A stretch of 64,000 bases of DNA. Source: an uncultured Lachnospiraceae bacterium (lineage in GTDB: Bacteria > Bacillota > Clostridia > Lachnospirales > Lachnospiraceae). Below the pieces are notes generated by a model. That model was not told where the DNA came from and did no database searches. It saw nothing but the letters and a program-made list of their open reading frames with translations. The position numbers were made by a program, and so were the translations under genes. The DNA lies in contig CACYKH010000002.1 in the NCBI GenBank assembly GCA_902774915.1, forward strand, positions 1 to 64,000. Reading direction: 5' to 3'. Every line of letters begins with the position of its first letter. Positions within the stretch are counted from its first letter, which is position 1. Shown here in pieces: positions 26,350 through 34,656 of this stretch.

Positions 26350-27833
26350 TATTTTTCCTCTTTAAAAGTTAGTTTCGCCACTACTTCAACATGCATACTT
26401 CGTGGGAACTGATCATATATTGAATATTTATCAAGCTTCATTCCCGATTCAGAAAGTATCTTTATATCTCTGGCCAGGGTAGCCGGATCACAGGATACAT
26501 AAATCATCTTCTTCGGTCTCATCTTAATGATGGTTTCCAGAAGCTTTTCATCACAACCTTTGCGTGGTGGATCCACAACAACTACATCTACATCTTTCTT
26601 AATTCTTGAAAGATTAATGTCTATATCACCTATTCTGTTCTCGAACCAGTCCGGGACAATTTCCTCTGCTTTTCCAACAAAGAATTCAACGTTATTTATA
26701 TTATTGAGTGCCGCATTTTTCTTTGCGTCATCTATGGAGCTTTGAACAACTTCAACTCCATAAACCTTCTTTGCTTTTTCTGCAAGGAAAAGGGAAATGG
26801 TTCCTATTCCGCAATACATATCCCAGACAATCTCTTCACCAGAAAGATCTGCATATTCGAGAGCCTTCTCATACAGTGCCTGAGTCTGAACAGGATTTAT
26901 CTGATAGAACGATTCTGCCGAAATCTGAAATGCTACATCGCCAATATAATCGGTTATATAATCCTGACCATGTATCAGAATAGTTTTATCTCCAAGTATA
27001 CGGTTGGTCCTATCTCTATTAATATTCATTACGACGGATCTAAGTCTGATGTTATTTCCGCCAGCTCTGAATTTATCTACTTCCTTGGAAACTTCATAAA
27101 CAAAATTATCCAGCTCTGGAACATTTCTGGTTGATGTAACAAGACATACCATGAGTTCACCAGTTCTAAATGCCACCCTGGTAAGCACATGCCTCAAAAT
27201 GCCCTCGCCTGTTTCCTCGTTATATACACTTATATGATAGCGGTCAGCCCATCTGGAAACCGCCGCAATTATAACCTTATTAACCCTGTGACCAATCTTG
27301 CAATCCTCTATCGGAATAAGACTGTGAGTTCTTCCTGCATAGAAACCAAGAACTGTGTTCATACGGCAGCTGAATGCATCAAAATGATCTTTACTGCCAC
27401 CAACCACATTTCCACCATCGCGAGTTGATACAGGGAATTGCATTTTATTACGATATCTGTTTGGAGACTTACAGCCATAAACTCCTTCAAGAAATTCTTC
27501 CGGTTCAGGAATGTCCCCTATCCTGGAAAGACAGTTCTTCACCTTATTTCTTTTTATCTCTAGTTCCTTCTTATAATCAATATGCTGGAGAGTACATCCA
27601 CCACACTGTTTAGCAACTGGACAGAACGGTTCCACACGATAAGGAGAAGGTGTTATGAGCTGTTCAAGACGTCCATATGCATAGCTCTTTTTTACCTTTA
27701 CTATGCGGACCTCTGCCTCATCACCAACAACGGTATCCTTAACAAAAACAACCATACCCATAGCATGGCCGATACCCATTCCCTCGTCGGACATATCTTC
27801 GATTGTAAACCTAAAGATATCGTTCTTCTCCAT
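26349..27833 (-). CDS. rlmCD: 23S rRNA (uracil-C5)-methyltransferase, RlmCD/RlmD type
   Basis: SAM-dependent methylation of uracils in 23S rRNA (RumA/TrmA superfamily). N-terminal TRAM-like barrel, then a 4Fe-4S motif CPVAKQCGGCTLQH, an AdoMet site WDMYCGIGTISLFLAEKAK, and the catalytic Cys in YVSCDPATLARD with VVDPPRKGCDEKL before it. The frame extends to an ATG at 27872, but that codon lies in the loop of the preceding terminator hairpin. The start was therefore placed at 27833 (494 residues), where the TRAM domain begins. Several clostridia carry two paralogues, and which uracil is modified is not determinable here. Confidence 0.9.
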   Translation of the reverse strand: MEKNDIFRFTIEDMSDEGMGIGHAMGMVVFVKDTVVGDEAEVRIVKVKKSYAYGRLEQLITPSPYRVEPFCPVAKQCGGCTLQHIDYKKELEIKRNKVKNCLSRIGDIPEPEEFLEGVYGCKSPNRYRNKMQFPVSTRDGGNVVGGSKDHFDAFSCRMNTVLGFYAGRTHSLIPIEDCKIGHRVNKVIIAAVSRWADRYHISVYNEETGEGILRHVLTRVAFRTGELMVCLVTSTRNVPELDNFVYEVSKEVDKFRAGGNNIRLRSVVMNINRDRTNRILGDKTILIHGQDYITDYIGDVAFQISAESFYQINPVQTQALYEKALEYADLSGEEIVWDMYCGIGTISLFLAEKAKKVYGVEVVQSSIDDAKKNAALNNINNVEFFVGKAEEIVPDWFENRIGDIDINLSRIKKDVDVVVVDPPRKGCDEKLLETIIKMRPKKMIYVSCDPATLARDIKILSESGMKLDKYSIYDQFPRSMHVEVVAKLTFKEEK

Positions 27834-27849
27834 CAGAAAATAACCCCAT

Positions 27850-27885
27850 AAAAATTGAAAAGTCGGTAGCATATACTACCGACTT
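27850..27885 (-). terminator. Terminator after the CarD-type regulator gene
   Basis: Perfect ten-base stem AAGTCGGTAG (27876-27885 with 27860-27869), six-base loop, followed on the minus strand by TTCAATTTTT. Sits between the regulator and the methyltransferase gene. Confidence 0.85.
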
Positions 27886-27924
27886 CTAATTATAAAACTT
27901 TTCCCGATAACCTGCAAACAAATG

Positions 27925-28431
27925 TCAAGCAATCTTACCAATTTGAGTCAGGACATAGTCCTTAACCTCGTCCTTGTCCATATCCAGGGATATAGCCAAC
28001 TCCCCGAACAGACTGTCTTCAGCAATATGAAAATACTTCGAATCTGAGGAAGTAACCTTTTTACCCTCTGCAATTCTCTCGTCCATTCGAGCCTGAATAG
28101 TCTTAAGAAGCTCTACAAGGGTTGTTGGGTTACATGTCAAAACGGCTTGTTTATATTCTAATTCTCTTTTCTTTTCCTCGAAGATTTCCAGTTCCTGAAT
28201 ATCACAAATACCTTTGATAAAATCTTCTGCCTCTTCTCTGGACATTACCTTTCTCATCACGACACGTTCATTATCTACTGGTGTAAAAATTTCACTATCA
28301 CGAATATAGCAAGGAACCATCGTATAATACATTTTGTCTTTAGGTATTCCGGACATTTTCATTGGTCCGACATTTGTTACTTTGCAGACCCCATTACTAC
28401 CATAGATAATAAAATCGCCTACATTAAACAT
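27925..28431 (-). CDS. CarD/CdnL-family transcriptional regulator
   Basis: RNA polymerase-binding regulator of the CarD family, which stabilises open promoter complexes. N-terminal Tudor-like domain MFNVGDFIIYGSNGVCKV, followed by a helical C-terminal half with KVMSREEAEDFI, QELEIFEEKKRELEYK and SLFGELAISL. The frame runs up to an earlier ATG (28470), but the domain begins at the second Met, preceded by AGGAG nine bases upstream; this gives 168 residues, the family's usual size. It has its own terminator, and the 128 bases upstream hold a plausible promoter (TTACCA, 17 bases, TAATAT) and nothing else noted. Confidence 0.92.
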   Translation of the reverse strand: MFNVGDFIIYGSNGVCKVTNVGPMKMSGIPKDKMYYTMVPCYIRDSEIFTPVDNERVVMRKVMSREEAEDFIKGICDIQELEIFEEKKRELEYKQAVLTCNPTTLVELLKTIQARMDERIAEGKKVTSSDSKYFHIAEDSLFGELAISLDMDKDEVKDYVLTQIGKIA

Positions 28432-28598
28432 TTCCAAATCACTCCTAATCACTAAAAACAAACTATCCAACTTTTAAACTAAGCCGTTCATTACTATATT
28501 AGCACAATAAGAATTCATTGGTAAGGAGTAAAAAAATTTTCGTGAAATGTGATATAAAATGTATGTTTCAGTTGGTTATTTTTGCACAGATTTAAAGC

Positions 28599-30746
28599 TT
28601 AATCACATCTGTCAACCTCTTCATAATCTTCTGTATCGAAAGAAATGATTCCATCTGAGGTTGTTACTACATAGAGATAATCACCTATAACTATACCACG
28701 TGAGTTATAGAGCTCTGAGTAGGTATACAAATCATCAAATTTATAGCTGAGAAGCTTTTCAAATCCATCCTCATCATCATAGTCGAAGACCATATAATAG
28801 TTACCTTCAGTTTCTAACTCTTCAGCATCCTGTTCAGTCGCATCAAGCTCTGTTGCTTCTTCATCTTCTTCAATGATATCATCATCCTCTTCATAGAGGT
28901 CTTCTTCTATCCAGCTGTAATCATAATCGTATGCATATATTCCCATACCAAATGTACCATCATTTGAATCAAACATGAATGCATTTCTATCATTGAGAAC
29001 TGATGCATCCTGATATGTCTCATAAACCTTTGTGGCTTCTTCTTTTATGTTATAAGGATCACTTGTATCGAACATTGTGAACTTAATGCACTGTATCCAG
29101 CCTGTATCCTCATCAGCTTCATAACCTATTCCAAGCATCTTTCCATCCCCATATGGATGCAGATATGCTGAGAAACCAGGAATCTTCAGATAATCTGTGA
29201 GCTTAGGATTTTCAGGATCAGAGAGATCTACTGCAAATAGCGGATCTGTATTTCTGAATGTTACGAAGTAACCTGTCTCGCCCATAAATCTTGCAGACTT
29301 GACTGTTTCGCCCTGAGCTAAATTCTTAATAACGCTAACCTTTTCAAGATCCTCGTCAAGAATGTAGAGTGCATTTGCATTTCTATATTCATTATCTGTA
29401 TATGTTGTAACGAGTCTTACATAACCATCATACTCATCAATACTGTAATCGTCGTTGAGATATCCTGGGAATGATCCAGTGGTATCATAAGTAAGTTCTC
29501 CATCATCATAAGAAATCTTAATGAGTCCAGATTCATTCTTGTAACCATCTGTCCAGCTATATCTATGATTTGCAAAATAGATATTGTTCTTGCTTACATA
29601 CAGTGTGCTGTTTCCGGCCATAACTGCCATCTTATCAACAACCTTCGCCTTCTTAATATCAACTGCAGAGATAACTGTATAATATGGATAATAAACATCG
29701 TCATATACATAAACATCTTCTGGATCCAGGAGTTCATCATCAATATCAGGGATGTAAGTTTCATACTTCTTTTTCTTGACCTTATTATAGTCAAATGTTA
29801 CGCCTGAGAAGGTATAAAGCTTTCCATCAACCATTCTTGAACTACTATAAAATCCACTCTGCTTTATTGTATCCACGAGTTCAGGTTCACCCTTGTCACT
29901 TATATCATAAATTGCTATATAAGTTTTACACTTTGTATTACCCATGTAAAAGCCTGAGTAAGTCGCATACCCAGCACTTGTACCCATAAGCACAAGGTAT
30001 TTATCATAGATATACATTTCTTTAAAACTATAATCATCTTCGAGAACGTTTACGCTGCCTTCTTTTTTTATCTTTCCATCATCTACGCTATAGAAGAAAA
30101 GATGTTCTGTCACAGTGTCATACTGATAAATGTACTTTCCATCTGTCTTTACAACATCACCTTCGTTAACACCTTCTGTACGAACATTAGTATCTGTAAA
30201 GTCTAATGATGAACTATCATTATCACTTTCTTCTCTTTTATAAGTAGCTCCCGATGTTGGTGCAAGGGTTTCCGCTTCAGCAGCTGCTTCTGTACTTTCA
30301 GCCACAGCATCTTCATAAACTACATCGGTTTCATAATCTACATATTCAATTTCTTCCATACTCTTCTTGTAGCTCTTAAAGTTTTCGTAAGCCATCTCAT
30401 AGGACTCTTTACCCTTACCAAGCTTTACATCTGAATCTGGATCATTATTATCTTCAACACCACTCTTATTCTTTTCAACCTGTCTCATAATTGCTGGGAA
30501 AGAAACCAGTCCCACTGTGATCACGAGCATTGCTGCAATTACAATTGGAAGGATAACACTTCTCTTACGAACAGGTGCAGGAGCAACCTCGTCAGAAATA
30601 TCCTGACTCATGCTTCTCTTATACTTTTCATCTACAGACATACTAGCAAGCTTCTGTTCCATATTCTCTGGTCTTAGAGATTCAGGAATAGGCTGCTGTG
30701 TATTTTTTAATTTATCTTCAACCATGTTATCTCTATTATTACTCAT
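28599..30746 (-). CDS. Membrane-anchored beta-propeller domain protein
   Basis: 715 residues, of the secreted beta-propeller family (Beta_propel). A cytoplasmic N terminus (about 1-62) includes the conserved IPESLRPENMEQKL segment; one transmembrane helix spans about 64-86. The extracellular part begins with FTDTNVRTEGVNEGDVVKTD and continues as repeated YIYDKYLVLMG / KLYTFSG / YFVTFRNTDPL blades, with a very acidic insert near 630-665. The gene overlaps the ECF sigma gene by eight bases, a typical sigma/partner arrangement. The cytoplasmic tail could bind the sigma factor (anti-sigma role), with the propeller as sensor, but that is an inference from position and topology. What it binds outside is unknown. 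Confidence 0.85.
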   Translation of the reverse strand: MSNNRDNMVEDKLKNTQQPIPESLRPENMEQKLASMSVDEKYKRSMSQDISDEVAPAPVRKRSVILPIVIAAMLVITVGLVSFPAIMRQVEKNKSGVEDNNDPDSDVKLGKGKESYEMAYENFKSYKKSMEEIEYVDYETDVVYEDAVAESTEAAAEAETLAPTSGATYKREESDNDSSSLDFTDTNVRTEGVNEGDVVKTDGKYIYQYDTVTEHLFFYSVDDGKIKKEGSVNVLEDDYSFKEMYIYDKYLVLMGTSAGYATYSGFYMGNTKCKTYIAIYDISDKGEPELVDTIKQSGFYSSSRMVDGKLYTFSGVTFDYNKVKKKKYETYIPDIDDELLDPEDVYVYDDVYYPYYTVISAVDIKKAKVVDKMAVMAGNSTLYVSKNNIYFANHRYSWTDGYKNESGLIKISYDDGELTYDTTGSFPGYLNDDYSIDEYDGYVRLVTTYTDNEYRNANALYILDEDLEKVSVIKNLAQGETVKSARFMGETGYFVTFRNTDPLFAVDLSDPENPKLTDYLKIPGFSAYLHPYGDGKMLGIGYEADEDTGWIQCIKFTMFDTSDPYNIKEEATKVYETYQDASVLNDRNAFMFDSNDGTFGMGIYAYDYDYSWIEEDLYEEDDDIIEEDEEATELDATEQDAEELETEGNYYMVFDYDDEDGFEKLLSYKFDDLYTYSELYNSRGIVIGDYLYVVTTSDGIISFDTEDYEEVDRCD

Positions 30747-31287
30747 TGAATAACCTCCTTCGCATCTTCGCTAGTGCTCTGGAATATTTTGACCTCACAG
30801 TATTTCTGTTCAGTCCCATTATTCCGGCAACCTCCGAACTGTCATATTCACCATAGACGGTAAGTGTAACAATCCTTTTTTCCTCCTCTGTAAGAACCGA
30901 AAATGCGTCTCGGACCAGATCTTTATCCTCAACATTTTGCATCATATAATCGAAGGTTCCAGTAGTACTTGCAACTGTTTCCAGCGGTACATCCGCTTCC
31001 ATTTCCCTTCGTTTTACATACTCTCTGAGAATCCTATTACACTTATTGTCTAAAATTCTAAAAATCCATCCTCTGAATGCACTGTCATCTCTAAGTCTTC
31101 CCAGTCCCGCATATGCATCCATAACCGTATCGCTTACTACATTCTCTGCATCCTCCGGATTTTTCAGGATATAAAGCGCTGTCCTGTAAAGATCCTGATA
31201 GATCATTTCATATAGCATTGCGAAGCTGTGGGCGTCCCCAAGCTTAGCCTGTTTTACCAGGGCTATCATCCTTTCTTTTTCATTCAT
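30739..31287 (-). CDS. ECF-type RNA polymerase sigma factor
   Basis: 182-residue extracytoplasmic-function sigma factor. Region 2 (about 22-90) carries YRTALYILKNPEDAENVVSDT and FRGWIFRILDNKCNRI; region 4 (about 128-178) has LTEEEKRIVTLTVYGEYDSSEVAGI and a helix-turn-helix GLNRNTVRSKYSRAL. No region 1.1 or 3, as expected. Directly upstream of and overlapping the beta-propeller gene. The upstream region contains GGGAAAC (31348-31342, minus), resembling an ECF -35 box, and an inverted repeat AGAGGT-N5-ACCTCT (31312-31328), which may indicate autoregulation. Confidence 0.9.
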   Translation of the reverse strand: MNEKERMIALVKQAKLGDAHSFAMLYEMIYQDLYRTALYILKNPEDAENVVSDTVMDAYAGLGRLRDDSAFRGWIFRILDNKCNRILREYVKRREMEADVPLETVASTTGTFDYMMQNVEDKDLVRDAFSVLTEEEKRIVTLTVYGEYDSSEVAGIMGLNRNTVRSKYSRALAKMRRRLFNE

Positions 31288-31364
31288 AATACTTCTCCTT
31301 CAACTGTTATAAGAGGTGTTATACCTCTATAGTGTGTAATAGTTTCCCTTCTGTTGCATAAAAA

Positions 31365-31403
31365 ATTAAAAAAATAAAAGTCCTGCTAAATCATTAGCAG
31401 GAC
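31365..31403 (-). terminator. Terminator of the gpmI operon
   Basis: Perfect ten-base stem GTCCTGCTAA (31380-31389 with 31394-31403) with loop ATCA, followed on the minus strand by TTTTATTTTTTT. Downstream of the 173-residue gene. Confidence 0.9.
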
Positions 31404-31424
31404 CTTTGTAAGTGTAGTCTCTTA

Positions 31425-31946
31425 TTATTCCTTAACATTCTTATTAAAATAATCGTAAGGAACTATGTTCACCCTGTAATGACGTTGATCATCGCCATAG
31501 CTTTCTGATTCTGAAACAACCTCTGCATCAAATCTGATATTTGTTGTTTCATAATAGTCTGTATTCTTCCACTGATTTCTAATACGTGCGAAAACAGTTT
31601 CAACATACTCCTCTGAAAGCTCAGGGAGAAGCAGGAAAAATTGATTAGTATCTTCCTGCATCATCAGATCACTCTTTCTAAGTGAACTGTTTATTACTAT
31701 ACCGAATTCCTCAGTAATCTTCTCAAATTCCTCCTCGGAAATTGATGAATCCTTAGGAATTAATGTTACCAGCGCTCTATAAGCAACTGTATGATAGCTT
31801 CTGATGTATCTAAGTAAAAATCTGTAAGCTATACTGAATGCACCCTCATCCAGCCAAAGAGCTGAATTCATAGTTTCCTTTTCTTCAAGCTTTCTGCTGA
31901 TTTTCTGCAGATCCTGAACAGACGCTTCCATTTTCATTTTTGCCAC
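31425..31946 (-). CDS. Small protein with a degenerate GGDEF-like fold (uncertain)
   Basis: 173 residues. The N-terminal helix (about 8-35) is followed by a segment that reads like a stripped-down GGDEF domain. A hydrophobic strand (YRALVTLIPKD) is followed by a helix (EEFEKITEEFGIVINSSL), then LRKSDLMMQEDTNQFFLLLPELS, which is where a cyclase would have LRxSDxxxRxGGDEFxxLLP. The catalytic GG(D/E)EF residues are absent, so no cyclase activity is expected. Last gene before a strong terminator, 35 bases after the preceding gene. The relationship to GGDEF is an inference from pattern, not a database match. Confidence 0.55.
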   Translation of the reverse strand: MAKMKMEASVQDLQKISRKLEEKETMNSALWLDEGAFSIAYRFLLRYIRSYHTVAYRALVTLIPKDSSISEEEFEKITEEFGIVINSSLRKSDLMMQEDTNQFFLLLPELSEEYVETVFARIRNQWKNTDYYETTNIRFDAEVVSESESYGDDQRHYRVNIVPYDYFNKNVKE

Positions 31947-31981
31947 TCTCCCCTTCTCTAGATTAAAACCCCATTTACAAT

Positions 31982-32896
31982 CTAGTCATTCTTCTTAAGG
32001 TAATTTGTAACAATAAGTTTAGCCTTACCTTCTGAAGTAGAACCTGTTGTTACCATCATAACATAATTTCCCTTAAATACAAAGAACTGAACCATACTCA
32101 TTGAAACTCCACCATAGGTACAGCTCATTATGTATCCGTCACATGTCTTTCCGGCAACAGTCATTTTATCCTGAGTAATGCTGGTAACAGTAAAGCCCTG
32201 AGCTTCCAGCTCTGATCTATAATCATCCTCAAAAGACTTTATAAGCTTTTCTGTATCTGTACCAGATTCTTTTATATTGTAAGGGGTCTGAGATACAGTG
32301 AGATTAAGAATCTCTATAGTAGATTCACGTTTTGCATAAAGCTCTGTAGCATTCTGACCAGCACTGAGCATTTTCTTCTCCTGCTCTGCATCTCCTGGGT
32401 AAGATTCTATTTCCCAGCCAGAACCCAGTTCTACTTTTATATCAAAGTATTCGTTTGTATATGTTGTATCAGAAACAACGCCAGGAATATAGTTAGCCTT
32501 TCCAAAGACCTTCTTAAACTGTGTAACTCCAATAACAACAAGGATTAGAAGAAGCGGAATAATGATAAACAGTGGATTGATACCACCCTTACTTTTCATT
32601 ACCGGCTGATCTCCTCTATATGGAGAACCCTGAGGTCCCATCCCCTGCGGCATACCTGGATTCGGTCCCATTGGTCTGCCCTGATTTGGCATTCCCTGGC
32701 CACCGTAACCCTGACTGCGAGGATCCTGGGAAGCTCCCATAGGATTAGTGTAAGGTGTCTGAGTCGCATCTGTATTATTGTAGTAAGTATTATTAGTGAA
32801 TGACGACTGACCATTACCATTAAAATTAGGATTTGTGTTAGGTCCACCATTTACACTTGGATTATCTACTGGATCATTGTTCTGTTTTAACTGCAT
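31982..32896 (-). CDS. Membrane protein with low-complexity N-terminal tail, function unknown
   Basis: 304 residues. The first ~100 are rich in Asn, Gly, Pro and Gln (for example NQGRPMGPNPGMPQGMG) and should be disordered and cytoplasmic; a single transmembrane helix spans about 106-126; the remaining ~175 residues form an extracellular domain that I do not recognise (PsbP/DUF-like alpha-beta pattern, with a Cys pair in TCDGYIMSCTYGG). Twenty-five bases after gpmI and 35 before the GGDEF-like gene, so likely on their transcript. A similar Pro/Gly-rich tail fused to a membrane domain occurs in the DUF4190 protein at 50.5-51.3 kb. Confidence 0.6.
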   Translation of the reverse strand: MQLKQNNDPVDNPSVNGGPNTNPNFNGNGQSSFTNNTYYNNTDATQTPYTNPMGASQDPRSQGYGGQGMPNQGRPMGPNPGMPQGMGPQGSPYRGDQPVMKSKGGINPLFIIIPLLLILVVIGVTQFKKVFGKANYIPGVVSDTTYTNEYFDIKVELGSGWEIESYPGDAEQEKKMLSAGQNATELYAKRESTIEILNLTVSQTPYNIKESGTDTEKLIKSFEDDYRSELEAQGFTVTSITQDKMTVAGKTCDGYIMSCTYGGVSMSMVQFFVFKGNYVMMVTTGSTSEGKAKLIVTNYLKKND

Positions 32897-32921
32897 AAAA
32901 TACCCCTTTACTTAAAACCTT

Positions 32922-34514
32922 TTACTTTTTTACAAGAAGTGACTGACCTGTCATTTCTGCAGGCTGCTGCATACCCATTACCTCAAGAAGAGTAGGAACG
33001 ATATCGCAAAGCTTTCCACCTTCTTTAAGTGTATAAGCCTCATCATAATTTACAAGGATAAATGGTACAGGATTTGTTGTATGTGCTGTATGTGGTTCAC
33101 CTGTCTCATAGTTAAGCATCTGCTCACAGTTACCGTGATCAGCACAGATGAAGAGAACTCCACCAACTTCCTTAACAGCCTCAACTGCTGTACCAACACA
33201 TTTATCTACTGTTTCAACTGCAGCAACTGCAGCATCAAGAACTCCTGTATGTCCAACCATGTCTGGGTTAGCAAAGTTGATGATAATAACATCATATTCA
33301 CCTGATCTGATAGCTGCATTTAACTTCTCACTTACTTCTGGAGCACTCATCTCTGGCTGAAGATCATAAGTTGCAACTGCTGGTGAATTAACAAGAATTC
33401 TATCCTCATCTTTATTTGGCTCTTCAATACCACCATTGAAGAAGAATGTAACGTGTGCATACTTCTCTGTCTCAGCAAGTCTAAGCTGCTTAAGACCATG
33501 GTTTGCAAGATACTCACCAAATGTATTTGTAATCTCCTGCTTCTTGAATGCAACAAACTTGTTAGGGATTGTCTCATCATAATCCTTGAAGCAGACATAT
33601 GTAAGTGGCATAAAGCCGTTTGCTCTCTTAAGATACTTGATGCACTTTGTGTCTGTCTCATCACCTTCCTGTGCAGCTATATCCTCATCACTGAAGCAGA
33701 ATGCTTTTGTAATCTCACGAGCTCTGTCAGGACGGAAGTTAAAGAAGATAACTGAATCATTAGGCTTAACAAGTGAAAGTGGAGCACCACTCTCGTCTGT
33801 GATAACTGTTGGGATAACAAACTCATCTGTCACTCCATCATCATAAGACTTCTGCATAGCCTCAATAGGATCTGTAGCCTTAATTCCTTCACCAGTTACA
33901 AGTGAATCGTAAGCCTTCTGAACACGGTCCCAGTTGTTATCTCTGTCCATAGCGTAGTAACGTCCGCTGAGAGAAGCAACCTTTCCTACTCCTATTTCCT
34001 TTGTCTTGTCGATAAGCTCCTGGAGGTAATCTTTTCCAGATGCTGGAGGTGTATCTCTTCCATCAAAGAATGGGTGAATGTAAACATTCTCAAGTCCTTC
34101 CTTCTTGCAAAGCTCAAGGATTGCATAGAGGTGTGTATTGTGACTATGAACACCACCATCTGAAAGAAGTCCCCAAAGATGAAGATCACTATTATTTTCT
34201 TTACAATTATTTACAGCACGGAGAAGCTCCTCATTCTTGAAGAAATCTCCATCCTGGATAAACTTTGTTATAAGTGTAAGGTCCTGATAGATAATACGTC
34301 CCGAACCAATGTTCATATGACCAACCTCGGAATTACCCATCTGTCCATCTGGAAGACCAACTGCCATTCCTGATGCAAGACCTCTTTTATATGGATAGTT
34401 TGCTTTAAGACTGTCCATTACTGGAGTATTCGCAATGGCGATTGCATTTGCCTCCTTAATATCAGACTCTCCATAACCATCAAGTACCATTAAAACTACA
34501 GGTTTTTTACTCAT
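32922..34514 (-). CDS. gpmI: 2,3-bisphosphoglycerate-independent phosphoglycerate mutase
   Basis: Interconverts 3- and 2-phosphoglycerate in glycolysis using two Mn2+ ions. 530 residues. The metal and nucleophile residues are visible: MVLDGYGE at the N terminus, the phosphoserine in QMGNSEVGHMNIGSGR near 60, the substrate loop FFDGRDTPPASG near 150, RYYAMDRDNNWDR near 190, then NFANPDMVGHTG and CADHGNCEQM near the C terminus. Start supported by GAGGAGAAAA. First gene of a three-gene run ending at the 31.4 kb terminator. Confidence 0.96.
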   Translation of the reverse strand: MSKKPVVLMVLDGYGESDIKEANAIAIANTPVMDSLKANYPYKRGLASGMAVGLPDGQMGNSEVGHMNIGSGRIIYQDLTLITKFIQDGDFFKNEELLRAVNNCKENNSDLHLWGLLSDGGVHSHNTHLYAILELCKKEGLENVYIHPFFDGRDTPPASGKDYLQELIDKTKEIGVGKVASLSGRYYAMDRDNNWDRVQKAYDSLVTGEGIKATDPIEAMQKSYDDGVTDEFVIPTVITDESGAPLSLVKPNDSVIFFNFRPDRAREITKAFCFSDEDIAAQEGDETDTKCIKYLKRANGFMPLTYVCFKDYDETIPNKFVAFKKQEITNTFGEYLANHGLKQLRLAETEKYAHVTFFFNGGIEEPNKDEDRILVNSPAVATYDLQPEMSAPEVSEKLNAAIRSGEYDVIIINFANPDMVGHTGVLDAAVAAVETVDKCVGTAVEAVKEVGGVLFICADHGNCEQMLNYETGEPHTAHTTNPVPFILVNYDEAYTLKEGGKLCDIVPTLLEVMGMQQPAEMTGQSLLVKK

Positions 34515-34550
34515 TATTTTTTCTCCTCTTCTATATGTCTATGAACAACC

Positions 34551-34613
34551 AAAAAAGGCCATTCATTAATACACTGATACAGTCCCATAGTATAAATGAT
34601 TTTGGCCTTTTTT
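34551..34613 (-). terminator. Terminator after the DUF3298-type lipoprotein gene
   Basis: Arms AAAAAAGGCC (34551-34560) and GGCCTTTTTT (34604-34613), with further partial pairing inside (ATTCATT/AAATGAT), and flanking A/T runs that allow function on either strand. It lies between two same-strand operons. Confidence 0.75.
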
Positions 34614-34656
34614 GCAATGTTATAAATGTTTGAAACCCATTAAAATTAGGACATTT

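Noticed and set aside
27834..27872. Longer start of the RlmCD-type gene at 27872
   Set aside because: The codon is in the loop of a terminator hairpin of the previous gene.
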